30,000 bases of DNA from Mesostigma viride (GCA_009746045.1 RPFO01000080.1:7444616-7474615), one strand, 5' to 3'. Shown: positions 11,389 to 20,901, numbered from the stretch's first letter. Numbers and translations: made by a program. The notes: generated by a model from the sequence alone, not told the origin.

Positions 11389-11915
11389 CGTTACCCCAAC
11401 CACCGCCCCGACATTACCGTGCTTGACTACGACTGGCAGGGTTGCCACCTGCTCATCGATGTCTCCGTGGCTCGGCCGCTCTCCGGTCGCCATGCACATC
11501 CTCTGGGCGCGGCTGTGGATGCCGGCGGTGCAGCCGCTGTGGCTGAGCGCGACAAGTTATTTGCCCTTCTACGGCAATGTGGAGCCCCACCGGTTCATCC
11601 TCTTTGTCCTTGAGGAGTTCGGGGCCATGGGCCCCGAGGCCGCGGAATTTTTCCACGAGTGCTGCCAGCGCCGTGAAGACCGCCTCGACCGCGAGGGTCA
11701 GACCGCCCCGTGGTCTGCCCGCATGTGGTCCTCGTATTGGCGCCGCAGCGCCTGTCACTCGCCCTCACTCGCACCGTGGCTGATGTGTTATTCCACCGAC
11801 ATGCCGTCTATATAGTTGTTTTGTCGTTGTATCCCTTGTCAGTAGTGGCTTTGTTTTTTTTTACGTGGGTGCCTTTACTCTGATGTAAGTAATTATATAT
11901 TTTTAATATATATCA
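11389..11915 (+). mobile_element. Non-LTR retrotransposon copy 2, 5'-truncated (variant B)
   Basis: Begins at PNHRPDITVLDYDWQG, followed by CHLLIDVSVARPLSGRH, EEFGAMGPEAAEFFHECCQ and APWSARMWSSYWRR. The reading frame changes at least twice. It ends with the family tail GGTGCCTTTACTCTGATGTA and then AT-rich TTTTTAATATATAT at 11895-11910. Its protein words match copy 4 better than copies 1, 3 and 5, so two variants of the family coexist here. Confidence 0.85.
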
Positions 11916-12562
11916 TCCATCCGGTCTGAGGATGCGGACGGCGTGGCTTTCTACTCCCCCAACCACCGCCCTGACATCGTGGTTCTGGACTAATTAAAAG
12001 CGGCGGCCGGCACTTGCTCATTGACGTTTCTTTGGAGCCCTCGCCCCCTGGTGGCTCTTAGCCATGTGGTTGGTGCATCCCAGGCGGCGGGCTACAAGGC
12101 GGATCGAGCTGAACGGGCCAAGCTCACAGCCTAGCTATGGCGACGTCGGGCACCACTGTGTGGTGCCCTTTGTCTTGTCCAGGAGTTCGGGCCAGGCTAT
12201 GGGGACCCTGACCGCCGGCTTGAAAAGAACTTAAAGGAGTGCTGCCGGCTCCGGGAGGACTGCCTGGCCCTGGAGGGCCAGCGGGCCCCTTGGTCAGCGC
12301 GGACCTGGACGTCGTACTGGCGCCAACGCCTGTCGGTAGCGATTGCCCGGGCTATGCAGCTGATATCTTGCTCCACCACACGCGGGCTGACTTTGCGGCG
12401 CAGCACGGTTATTAGGCTGTTTTACTTCATTCCGCGGTGTGGATCGAGTGCCCCATGCCGGCTGCAGTTATTTGGTCGTGGTATCTCTTGTTATAGCGTT
12501 GGCTTTGTTCATGTTTGATTGGGTGCTTTCACTCTGATGTAAGTTACTATTTTTAATATATA
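11916..12562 (+). mobile_element. Non-LTR retrotransposon copy 3, 5'-truncated (variant A)
   Basis: Starts directly after the AT tail of copy 2 with GGTCTGAGGATGCGGACGG (the SEDADG region) and runs through a broken endonuclease region to the tail GGTGCTTTCACTCTGATGTA and TTTTTAATATATAT. An in-frame TAA and a small AT-rich insertion follow VVLD. Its tail abuts the tail of copy 4 in opposite orientation. Confidence 0.85.
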
Positions 12563-12605
12563 TTAAAAATATAAGTACTTACATCAGAGTAAAGGCACCC
12601 ACGTA
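12530..12605. repeat. Tail-to-tail palindrome between copies 3 and 4
   Basis: The two 3' tails meet head-on around TTTTTAATATATATTAAAAA (centre about 12561). This makes a near-perfect inverted repeat whose arms extend through TGTAAGT-A and CTCTGATG and the GGTGCCTTTACTCTGATG word on either side. Confidence 0.85.
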
Positions 12606-13713
12606 AAAATTAACAAAGCCAACGCTAACAAGAGATACCAATTTTGAATATATATTCATGAATTGAGAATGATAGATTACGGAGGTGAGATAGGCATGCA
12701 ACATAAGGAAAAACCCGATAACTGGGAGAATAACCCTGAAGAAATTAATAGTAATCTGACACAGACATCCAAGGATCACGCCAGCTGCACAAGGTACAAC
12801 TAACTATGGCATCACAAAACTACACGCAGCAACAGCGCTGCCGGCCCACCATGCAGGCCTGGAAGGGATCTAGACCGCATGGGTCGCGACAAAGTCGGCC
12901 CGGGTGCGGCGGAATAACACATCAGCCACGGTGCGAGTGAGGGCGAGTGACAGGCGCTGCCGCCAATACGAGGACCACGTGCGGGCCGACCACGGGGCGG
13001 TCTGACCCTCGAGGTCGAGGCGGTCTGCACGGCGCTGGCGCCTGGCAGCACTCGTGGAAAAACTCTGCTGTCTTGGGGCCCATGGCCCCGAACTCCTCAA
13101 GGACAAAGGGGATGACCCGGTGGGGCCCCACATAGCCGTAGGAGGCAAACTTGTCGCGCTCAGCCACAGCGGCAGCAGCGCCGGCATCCACAGCCGCCCG
13201 GAGGATGTGGCGACCGGAAAGCGGCCGAGCCACGGAGACATCGATGAGCAGGTGGCAACCCTGCCCGTCGTAGTCAAGCATGGTAATGTCGGGGCGGTGG
13301 TTGGGTGAGTAGAGGGCGGCCCCATCCGCGTCCTCGCACTTGATGGTGGAGTGGGGAAAGACCGACCGAACCATGGCACACACCACCCGGAGGAGAGCGG
13401 TATGGAGATAGAGGAACCAGTTCTGGTTCTGCTGGCCACCCATGCACGCGATGTAGTGCGTCCGGCAGTAGTATCCAGAGCAAGCCCGCAGCTGCCGCAG
13501 GACGCACCCGCCGTGATGAGAGGTTGCGGGGCAAAGAGCTGGTGGCGGAGAGCGATGGCGTAAAGGGCCGGAACCAGCGTGAACAAAGGGCTCATGGGGA
13601 GGGCGCGCAGGAATGCGGACCCCACGCTCCCCTCAAGGGAAACGGAGTGAAGCCAAGCCTTCCCCTGATCGTTGAAGCTCGCATGCAGACCCATCCAGTC
13701 AGCACAGTGTAGT
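12566..13713 (-). mobile_element. Non-LTR retrotransposon copy 4, 3' part (split by the LTR element)
   Basis: Minus strand. From the insertion point it reads ILHCADWMGLHASFNDQGK, RHQLFAPQPL, CGSCGLALD, then in other frames HYIACMGGQQNQNW and NHRPDITMLDYDGQGCHLL, and ends RRTRADFVATHAV with TAG at 12870. The tail reaches 12566. Frameshifts near 13460 and 13040 make it a pseudogene. The Cys-x2-Cys...His...Cys cluster followed by an RPD...D endonuclease core is the arrangement of the older non-LTR lineages (R2/R4/NeSL type). The part before the insertion is at 21543-22477. Confidence 0.85.
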
Positions 13714-13718
13714 ATACC
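13714..13718 (+). repeat. Target site duplication ATACC, left copy
   Basis: ATACC directly precedes the left LTR and recurs at 21543-21547 after the right LTR. Five bases is the usual length for Copia-type integrase. Confidence 0.9.
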
Positions 13719-14335
13719 AGTTGTGAGGGTAAGAATGCCACGAATTCCGCCATGGTTCTTGCAGGAAGTTGCCTTTATTAATAATCAGGAAACACAGACG
13801 TAAGTCACGTCACTTCCAAGACTGCACGCAGCACAGACGACAGGGTCGCAGTGCCAAGAGAACGTGCACGCAAGAACTAGCGTCCCGGTGTGACCAAGTC
13901 ACTCATATAGCTTACTAGGGACGCGTCCAAGTATTCAGCTGCACTGTCACAGCTGAACTGTCAATCAATTGATTACACAGACTCTGGCACGCCTTTGGCG
14001 CGCAGATCTATCAATTGTCCATACGGCTAGTCCTGTGGACCTATCCGTACACTAGTCAGCATCAATTGTCTCATAGGTCCTGGCGCGCTACAGTGCGCCT
14101 ACCTATCAATTGACCATCAAGTCCTGTACAAGTCCTGTCAACGTCCTGCGGACTATCAAAGTGACACTTGTACATCCTGTGTCCGTACGCGCCCACAGTG
14201 GCGCGCCGGGTACTGTCGGCACAGCCTAGGAAACGTCATAACTTTTACGTTCCTTAACCAAATGAGGCGTTCAAGGTGCCGTTGGAAAGAGCGTAACAAT
14301 CTCTATCCATCTAACGTAAATCCTTTACGTTAACT
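13719..14335 (-). repeat. 3' LTR of the Copia-type element
   Basis: 617 bp, AGTT...AACT inverted ends. It contains a perfect 9-bp-arm hairpin at 14312-14332 (TAACGTAAA, loop TCC, complement), four TCAATTG words, three GGCGCGC words and several TCCTG words between about 13960 and 14190. Identical by eye to 20926-21542. Confidence 0.95.
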
Positions 14336-14357
14336 CCAATCCCTTCTTTTCTTTAGG
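14336..14357 (-). promoter_or_regulatory. Polypurine tract next to the 3' LTR
   Basis: On the minus strand AAAGAAAAGAAGGGATTGG directly precedes the LTR start AGTTAACG. It is the expected primer site for plus-strand DNA synthesis and fixes the element's orientation. Confidence 0.75.
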
Positions 14358-15283
14358 GATCACATCCCCTGCCAGGGACCCTTGAAGTAGCTTGAAATGT
14401 CCTTCACTCCAGCTTGAAGCTTGAACAGATGTCTTTAATGGCCATTGCCATTCCCCCAGCCCTTTCTTTTAAGGAACTGGAAAAGAAACAGATCTGCCAC
14501 AGGGAAAACCATTTCATGAGAAATGGAGAAAACCTATGGAAGTGGCATTACAGAGTACCACCAGATATTAGAAGCACACAAAATTAAATACATACAGGTT
14601 AATTCTATGAGGTCTTCTCCAGGAATTAATCCCATCACCTCGGTAGAGCCTCCAGTACAATGACCTTCTGGCGGTGAGTTACATTAATCCCAGATACTAA
14701 TCCCATAAAACCCAGTACATATTCAATATAAGTACAATAAATCCATGACAATTAAAATACCACTTGACAAAGTAAGGCGTATTACAATAGTTTGCCTGTC
14801 ATTCTCTCAACAGGGGTCTATTGGCGCCCGTCTTACGGCGCCCGTCTACTTGCCAGATGGTAAACTGCCACAGCAAACAAATGACAAAATGAAACACATA
14901 GGCAACAATTAAATCCTGCCCTGGGGAACTAGGGAAGTCTGAACAGGCAAACACCTGAACAGGCCAGCTTGTAGAAACATAATACCAGGGAATCGAACCC
15001 CGCCCTATAAACCCCAGAATAAAGGTTCCCAGACCATTGTGAGAGTATGTACAAATATACATTTCTTTTAAAATAGAATACATGGTCTGTAATGGACCTG
15101 TCAACCTTGTGTAGTCAACAGCATGAACCCCAGCCAAAACCTGGCTGTATCCTGATTAAAATCAGAGTGAGTGTACCATGGTCCATGAGCCTTAGTACAG
15201 ACTAAAATACAGGTATTATGCCAGTCACAATGCTGACACTACCACACAATCTGCTCTCCAATGCCCTATAACCATGCACCAGC
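14358..15283 (-). other. Long region between pol and the 3' LTR
   Basis: About 930 bp, much longer than the usual short gap in Copia elements. It holds a 112-codon minus-strand frame (15137-14799) and one exact pol III B-box-like word, GGTTCGATTCC, near 14990-15002 (minus strand). Nothing else is recognisable. Confidence 0.5.
14799..15137 (-). CDS. Possible third ORF of the Copia-type element, one membrane-like segment
   Basis: 112 residues from ATG 15137 to a stop at 14799, lying between pol and the 3' LTR on the coding strand. One strongly hydrophobic stretch, LIVAYVFHFVICLLWQFTIW, would span a membrane and is followed by a basic tail (QVDGRRKTGANRPLLRE). No signal peptide or known domain is recognised. 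Extra ORFs at this position exist in some Copia lineages, but base composition here is not clearly coding, and the frame could be chance. Confidence 0.25.
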   Translation of the reverse strand: MAGVHAVDYTRLTGPLQTMYSILKEMYICTYSHNGLGTFILGFIGRGSIPWYYVSTSWPVQVFACSDFPSSPGQDLIVAYVFHFVICLLWQFTIWQVDGRRKTGANRPLLRE

Positions 15284-18200
15284 TTAGACAGCTTGCTGAG
15301 ATGGGTCCATCAGAGACTGAAGAACCTTGTATTGCACTGCTGCCTTCTGCACTAGCTTGGTCAAAGCATCAGCAGGATTGTCAACCCCAGGGATATGCTC
15401 AATATTGGCCAAGGAGGACAACTCCTTAAGAAGGAGATAATCCAAGTCCCTACTTCTGGCCATCTGCCTGTGCACAAACTGCACCATCCCCATGGAGTCT
15501 GTTTTTAGAAGAGTGGTAACCTGAAGTGGCCAAGGAGTGTTAGAAGTCATCTGATGAAGCAACTCCTTCAGATAAAGGCTTGTGTGAATGCCTTCACAAA
15601 TAGCCCTGCATTCTGCCACATCACTGCTGACAGCCACCCGTTTGTGCAGGCGACTAAACCAGCTCACCAAACTCCCCAGGCCTTCCTGTCTGAGCACAAA
15701 GAGCCCTGCAGCCCTGCCCCTGACCTTGGAGACCTGCCTGCTGTCCATTGAGCTATCCACATACAGCTCCATGCAAATGGGTTGTGATAAATCCACTGCA
15801 GACAACAGAATGCCAGATGAAGCCCTGACCTGATCAGCCACCTTGGCAGACCCTAGCTCCACCAGCATGTCATCAGGCAACCTGGCTATGACCATAAGGT
15901 CTGGCCTGGAAATGCCTGCCACCCAAGCAACCATGCCCCTCACCATGGGACACAGTGCCTGTGTGATGGTTGGAGGAAGCTTGCTAATGAGGGTCTCTTG
16001 ATAGTCATTGCCCCCCACCAGCAGCATACGCCACTCCCCTCCCTTCTTCACCAGTGTGGCCTCCATGCCCACAAACAGCAGAGGCTCATTCTCCACCTGC
16101 CATTGCTCCCTACCCAGAGGAAACTTGGACTTAATGATGGAGATCAGCTCCTTAAGCCACGACGTGGGAGCTATCAGATGTAGGTCATCCCCGTGCAGCG
16201 AAGCATACACTGGCAGGCCTTCCCATTGCCCCAGAAACAGACAGGGGTCTACAGGAGAGACCTTCAAGTTGCAATGCTCCTTCAGGAAACGGTTGAGAGT
16301 CTCCCTCCAGATTATTGGACTTGACCTCAGGCCCTCCAGGCCCTTGAGGATTTTAAGGAACTCCGTGTGGATGTCCCTTTTCCATACAGCAGGCACCCTA
16401 ACATAGAAAGGCGTCTTGCCCTCCCACTTTTCCTGTGCCACATCTGCATCACCCTCCAGAAATGCCCTCTTGAAGTCTATCACCACTGAGCCATAGTCCA
16501 AGCCCTTGTTGAGAAGGCCTAGAAAGACACACAGCAGCAGCCTCCAAGTATCATGCAGCATGCCAGGGGTATACAACTCCTCAGCAGTGCACTCACCAGT
16601 ACCCTTGAACTCATTCAGCACTGGCCTGACATGTGGTACCTTGACCCCGTCCACCTCCTTCATCTTGATGACAAACTTGAGCTTGAGTAGACGTCGTGCA
16701 GGAGGCAGGTCATTGACAGGTTCCACGCATTTCTTGGAGATCCAGTCCTCCCCAGATTTAATCAGACCCAGTGTGACCTGGGGACACATAATGGGAGAGG
16801 ACATGAGCTTCACCAGGCCTTGGTAGTTGATAGGGCTGTGTCCAGCAAGTGAGTGAGGACCAATGCCCAAACTGCTTGGATGACTAGCAGCTGGCAGTAT
16901 GAGGTCATCAACCAAGGGCTCCTGCCCCTGGCACACTTGCACACGCTTAACCGTCCTGGTTACTGCACGTGATAGGTGAGTGGTCCTGAAATTAATCAGT
17001 GGGACCTGACCAGCCCCTTCCTTAGTCAGGAGAGAGGACGTGATCACTACCCCATCCTGGCATAGGAAATTCTGCCCCAGAAGAGCAGGTCCTTGATAGC
17101 CCTCCAAGACACAAAAAGCAGTGTCCTGTCCAAGGATAGGAATGAATACCTCACCCAGTACCTTCACGTGTACCCCGCCACTGAAGTCAGACACAAACTG
17201 ATAGCTGGGTTCAGACATGCTGTACCCTGCTGCAGCCCTGGTCCCAATAATGGAGACCTGAGAATTAGTGTCTACCTCTAAGGCAGTGTCCAGCCCCAGA
17301 TTGCCATGCCACCTGAGCTTGGCTACCTTGGGCTGCTTCTTGGCCCTTTGTAGAGCCCCAATCAATCCAGCCAAACTTGTCCCCCTGGGCTTGGTTAGTG
17401 CCTTGGGCTTGACAGTTGACTCCCCAGCTGTTGACCTTGCAGCCTGTTCAACAAGTACCTCTGCAACCTGGCCAGGGCTGACAGATTCCCCTGCAACAGA
17501 TGTGGTCGTTGCGTCAGTGATGTCACCTGGGACCTGAAAATCCTGCAGATCCTGTGAGCCTTGTGCCTGACTGCCCTCATTCATCAGGTTAGGCTTGACA
17601 TATGACCAACTCAGCCGGTGTACATGCTTTGGTTCGTCCTCCATGCTGACCAAGCATGCGTGGCTAGCTTCATCAACCTGGGTAACCACCCCAGGACTCC
17701 AGCTACCACGTTTGCCATAAAGGCTAGGTTCCTTCCAAGCTAGGACCTTCTGACCCACTTGTGGCTCCAGCATCTTCCAACCCCGGTCCTTCTCCCTCAG
17801 CTTGGCAAAGGTGACATGTGCAGCATGTTTCCAGCCCTCCAGCACATGTGGTGGGCACAGGCCATGATATAGACCCATTGGGCTGACAGCAACTCCATCA
17901 TAGTAGAAGTTAACCCTGCTGTTCAGCTGCTGCTCCACGTTCCTCAGCCATGCACTCCTGACAAGTGCAGGTGCAGACAAGGGTACCCAGTCTTCAGAGA
18001 TGATCAATTTCTTGACCTCCTGGATTGCCCTCTCGATAGCACCCTGCTGCCCATGAGCCTCCCTAGGTGTAACCAGCAACTCAGGAAGGGTAGGATCACC
18101 CTTGAGATGCTGAAACTGCATGTCCACCTGGATCCTTGTGGTAGGAAACTTGGCTCTTACATTCTGCAGGGCAGCCAGCAAGTACCTGTTCTTCATAGAA

Positions 18201-18769
18201 GGTAAATGCTCCAGCACCTTGTATTTCGTGTACCTGTCCACGCACACCAACAGTTGCATGCCCCTGATGTGTTGGATATCACACTGCAGATCACCAATGC
18301 TCTGAGGTAGAGCTTTGGCATGTGATTTCCTGGGCTTGTTGGAGGACAACTGGCACTTACACCGTGAGGCAGCTTGCTGACACGCCTTAAGAAGGGGTGC
18401 CCTGCCCATACGGAAGGCAAAGTTGTTTGACAGAGAAGTGGCATGCCCAAACATGTTGTGGATTCGGGCACCCAACTCCTGGTACACAGAGGAAGCAGTC
18501 CCTGGCACAGTCAGGACTGTGCTGTCAGGTTGTCCAGCATCACCATGCTGACTTCCATCCTGTTCTGACTCAGAGCCTGAGTCACCCTGCTCATGCCCAA
18601 CACCTGGACCGCCAGCAGGGACCACATGCATACCACCAGAGGCCTTCACACCCCTCTGTGGTTGTACATTGGTTTCTCTCAAAATGAGAGGTCCACCCTC
18701 GTGCCCAGCACGAGGATGCATAGGGTCAGACATACTTACAGCTGCATCAGCTGTCAAGGACGTCTTCAT
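15284..18769 (-). CDS. pol: Copia-type Pol: integrase, protease-like, reverse transcriptase, RNase H
   Basis: 1,161 residues from ATG 18769. Order seen: polar N-terminus (1-95); HHCC-type zinc motif (H104, H109, C130, C137/C139); integrase core with D164 (QCDIQHI), D216 (IQVDMQF) and E246 (GAIERAIQ); a SWSPGVV-containing C-terminal module (~335-395); retropepsin-like region 488-570 (ALEVDTNSQVSIIG with D500, then PALLGQNFL); Copia reverse transcriptase ~685-930 (VVIDFKRAFLEGD, KGLEGLRSSPIIW, SLHGDDLHLI with D861/D862); RNase H ~995-1140 (ELYVDSS, AECRAI, LKTDS, NPADALTK). Usual Copia order is protease-integrase-RT, so protease is displaced and its DTG is DTN. The frame is unbroken, and the catalytic residues of IN, RT and RH are present. 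Pol lies in the same frame as gag, with one UGA between. Confidence 0.92.
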   Translation of the reverse strand: MKTSLTADAAVSMSDPMHPRAGHEGGPLILRETNVQPQRGVKASGGMHVVPAGGPGVGHEQGDSGSESEQDGSQHGDAGQPDSTVLTVPGTASSVYQELGARIHNMFGHATSLSNNFAFRMGRAPLLKACQQAASRCKCQLSSNKPRKSHAKALPQSIGDLQCDIQHIRGMQLLVCVDRYTKYKVLEHLPSMKNRYLLAALQNVRAKFPTTRIQVDMQFQHLKGDPTLPELLVTPREAHGQQGAIERAIQEVKKLIISEDWVPLSAPALVRSAWLRNVEQQLNSRVNFYYDGVAVSPMGLYHGLCPPHVLEGWKHAAHVTFAKLREKDRGWKMLEPQVGQKVLAWKEPSLYGKRGSWSPGVVTQVDEASHACLVSMEDEPKHVHRLSWSYVKPNLMNEGSQAQGSQDLQDFQVPGDITDATTTSVAGESVSPGQVAEVLVEQAARSTAGESTVKPKALTKPRGTSLAGLIGALQRAKKQPKVAKLRWHGNLGLDTALEVDTNSQVSIIGTRAAAGYSMSEPSYQFVSDFSGGVHVKVLGEVFIPILGQDTAFCVLEGYQGPALLGQNFLCQDGVVITSSLLTKEGAGQVPLINFRTTHLSRAVTRTVKRVQVCQGQEPLVDDLILPAASHPSSLGIGPHSLAGHSPINYQGLVKLMSSPIMCPQVTLGLIKSGEDWISKKCVEPVNDLPPARRLLKLKFVIKMKEVDGVKVPHVRPVLNEFKGTGECTAEELYTPGMLHDTWRLLLCVFLGLLNKGLDYGSVVIDFKRAFLEGDADVAQEKWEGKTPFYVRVPAVWKRDIHTEFLKILKGLEGLRSSPIIWRETLNRFLKEHCNLKVSPVDPCLFLGQWEGLPVYASLHGDDLHLIAPTSWLKELISIIKSKFPLGREQWQVENEPLLFVGMEATLVKKGGEWRMLLVGGNDYQETLISKLPPTITQALCPMVRGMVAWVAGISRPDLMVIARLPDDMLVELGSAKVADQVRASSGILLSAVDLSQPICMELYVDSSMDSRQVSKVRGRAAGLFVLRQEGLGSLVSWFSRLHKRVAVSSDVAECRAICEGIHTSLYLKELLHQMTSNTPWPLQVTTLLKTDSMGMVQFVHRQMARSRDLDYLLLKELSSLANIEHIPGVDNPADALTKLVQKAAVQYKVLQSLMDPSQQAV

Positions 18770-18913
18770 AGGAACCTGTACCTCTCCAGGTGACCTGGGG
18801 CCACACTGAACCTGGAGATCACCCTCTTGTTGCCCAGATATAAAATCTGCATTGGAGCACCTGGCCTCCCCCTTGGGTGAATTAAGGTGTGTAGGGGTTG
18901 CCTCAGACAGTCA
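18770..18913 (-). promoter_or_regulatory. In-frame UGA between gag and pol, possible readthrough site
   Basis: The gag frame ends CAG UGA CUG UCU GAG at 18911-18913. The next 47 codons to the pol ATG at 18769 are open in the same frame. This is the layout used by elements that make Gag-Pol by stop-codon readthrough, and UGA followed by C is a known leaky context. A recent point mutation or independent pol initiation are the alternatives. Confidence 0.5.
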
Positions 18914-20026
18914 CTGCTCCTTGTTGTCTTCTTGCTGACTGCCCTTTGAAGGCTGGCCTGCCTGGGACTTGTTGTTGTTCTTCTTGTTGTTGTTGTTATT
19001 CTTGTTGCTGCCCTGGCCCTGGGACTTCTTGAAGCTGGGACACTCCTTCTTGATGTGCCCCCACCCCTTGCACAGGTAGCATTGTATCTTGGACTTGCCC
19101 TGGCCACTGCCCCCATTGTCAGACGCGTTGCCCTGCTTGGGCTGACCACCCACCCGCCTGAACACCGACTTGGAGTGTGACCTCCTGTCAGAATCAGGTG
19201 AATGATCTCCCTTGCGCTTGTGATGGTTGCCCCTACGCCCTCCTTGGCTTCGGTCAGCCTCAGACGTCTTGGAGCCACCCTGGGTACGCCCGCCTGCCTG
19301 GGTAGCCTTCACTGCTGGCACTCCACCCTCAAACAGCTCCTCTGCCTCGAGAGCTTGTTTAATGATGACCTTGTAGGCCTTCAGGGTAGAGTGTGGGGCA
19401 CACATGACTTTTAAGGAGCCACGTGTCGCCTTATCCAGCCCAGAAACCTTGAGCCAGTTGGTTAGGGCTATGTTATCAGCGACATTAAAGCCGTGAGCCC
19501 TGCCCTCCTCAACCATCTTACAATAGTTGAGAAAGTTCTGGATCAGGTCCCCCTTGACCTCCCACCCTTGATACTTGTCCTGCCAATGGATGCCGACCTT
19601 CTTTCGTTGGTCCTCCAGCAGCTCCTTCAGCTCAGCCACGTACAGTGCCCAGGCCTTATTGGCCTTTTTGCACTCCCTGGTTAGGTCCTTAATCTGGTCA
19701 GTACACTTGCCAAAAGTGCTACTGCCTATCCAGATTTGATAGTAATTTGTACCACCGTACAAGCTAGGGAACCCTTCCAATCCCTCCACAAACTCTTCAG
19801 CCTGCTTAGGCTTGGAGTCTGAGGTTACAGGCTGCAACTGATTGACAATTAAAAGACCCTGTGTGGTAAGATCAAAGCCATGAATAGCTTGTGCATTATT
19901 ATTATTGTGAGGAAGGTTGGTAATCTCTCCGGTAAGCCCCACGTCATCTACGTGAGCGGTTCCACTACCAGCACCCCCATTATTATTCCCACTGGCTGGA
20001 CCCTTGCTACGGCGTCCCTCAGCCAT
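18911..20026 (-). CDS. gag: Copia-type Gag with CCHC zinc knuckle
   Basis: 371 residues from ATG 20026 to UGA 18911. Gag packages the element RNA into cytoplasmic particles. Residues ~70-235 form a mostly helical region resembling the Copia Gag core (FLNYCKMVEEGRAHGFNVAD, SGLDKATRGSLKVMCAP). A basic Gly/Arg/Ser stretch follows, then a CX2CX4HX4C knuckle at C316, C319, H324, C329 (CYLCKGWGHIKKEC), and an Asn/Lys/Gln-rich tail. It lies 168 bp after ORF0 and in frame with pol. The start is the first ATG of the frame. The composition matches pol. Confidence 0.9.
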   Translation of the reverse strand: MAEGRRSKGPASGNNNGGAGSGTAHVDDVGLTGEITNLPHNNNNAQAIHGFDLTTQGLLIVNQLQPVTSDSKPKQAEEFVEGLEGFPSLYGGTNYYQIWIGSSTFGKCTDQIKDLTRECKKANKAWALYVAELKELLEDQRKKVGIHWQDKYQGWEVKGDLIQNFLNYCKMVEEGRAHGFNVADNIALTNWLKVSGLDKATRGSLKVMCAPHSTLKAYKVIIKQALEAEELFEGGVPAVKATQAGGRTQGGSKTSEADRSQGGRRGNHHKRKGDHSPDSDRRSHSKSVFRRVGGQPKQGNASDNGGSGQGKSKIQCYLCKGWGHIKKECPSFKKSQGQGSNKNNNNNKKNNNKSQAGQPSKGSQQEDNKEQ

Positions 20027-20194
20027 CCTGCACTACCAGCTATTCAAAGAACACCTTAACAAAGCAGCAGAAAATATGTACAAAATTTTTGTGTCGCCTC
20101 TGCCGCCTGCGCCGGTGTCGCTGCCGCCCCGCGAATTGCCGCCGAAATTCGACAAAAAAATGTCGACAAGTACTGCAGAAGAAAATTAGGCCGA

Positions 20195-20901
20195 CTAGTA
20201 GTCAAGGCCCCTGAAGTCGCAGTACGTGTATACGAACTCACGATCCTCCATATCCAGCTCCGGACCTGCACCGGTATGAATTAAAACCGGCGTGCTCCCC
20301 GCCGCGTAAGTTGCGACGCGCCGACGCGCGACGAGGCGCAGAGGATGTGTAAAGATCGTCAATAATTCCCACCCCGCGGGAATCCACTCTCGCACAGAGG
20401 CGAGAAATGCCACCAGGTTAATTAAAACCTGGCGCTCGCGACTGCGTACGCCGCGAGTGAGCAGCGATAACAGCGCGAGATCCTGAAACAAATTTGTTGA
20501 CACCGCCGGCGCGCCCCCCGTGCGAAGCGATGCCCAGTTTTGCAGGTTTCTCTGGTAACCGGTGAGTGAAGAGAGGACGTTGTCCAACTCCTCAATGGCA
20601 GTCGTGACTTCGGTCACCGACCGCAAACCTCCCCGCACCTGGACCGTAAATGTCGATAAAATGTTTCGAATCTGGTCCAACATGCGGATTGCCGGCACCA
20701 GTGCTGGCAAATCGGGGTCCTCGGGGTTATCCCCGAGCAATGCGTGAGCTGCACGCTGCTGACGATGAAGCTCGTCGAGCGAACTGTAACTTCGTCGAGC
20801 AATTGTTGCCACGACGGCACAGTTGGTCTTGACGAAGAACCAGCCGGCGGAGCGGCTATTTCCTCATCGTCCGGAATCCGAAATTCTTCCGAATTTGGCA
20901 T
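20195..20901 (-). CDS. ORF0: unrecognised protein between the 5' LTR and gag
   Basis: An ATG at 20901, 25 bases inside the 5' LTR boundary, opens a frame starting MPNSEEFRIPDDEEIAAPPA. A different frame carries the long open part (about 205 codons from GTG 20812 to TAG 20195), which is helical and protein-like (RRSYSSLDELHRQQRAAHAL, LPALVPAIRMLDQIRNIL, and the end DREFVYTYCDFRGLDY). Joining them needs one frame change between about 20850 and 20800, so it is a frameshift mutation, a recoding site or two frames. I recognise no domain. Copia elements normally begin with gag, so this is extra. Confidence 0.55.

Noticed and set aside
18911-18913. UGA read as a sense codon (altered genetic code)
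   Set aside because: The HUH gene ends with UGA where the protein naturally ends, and the other genes show no internal UGA, so the standard code is likelier.
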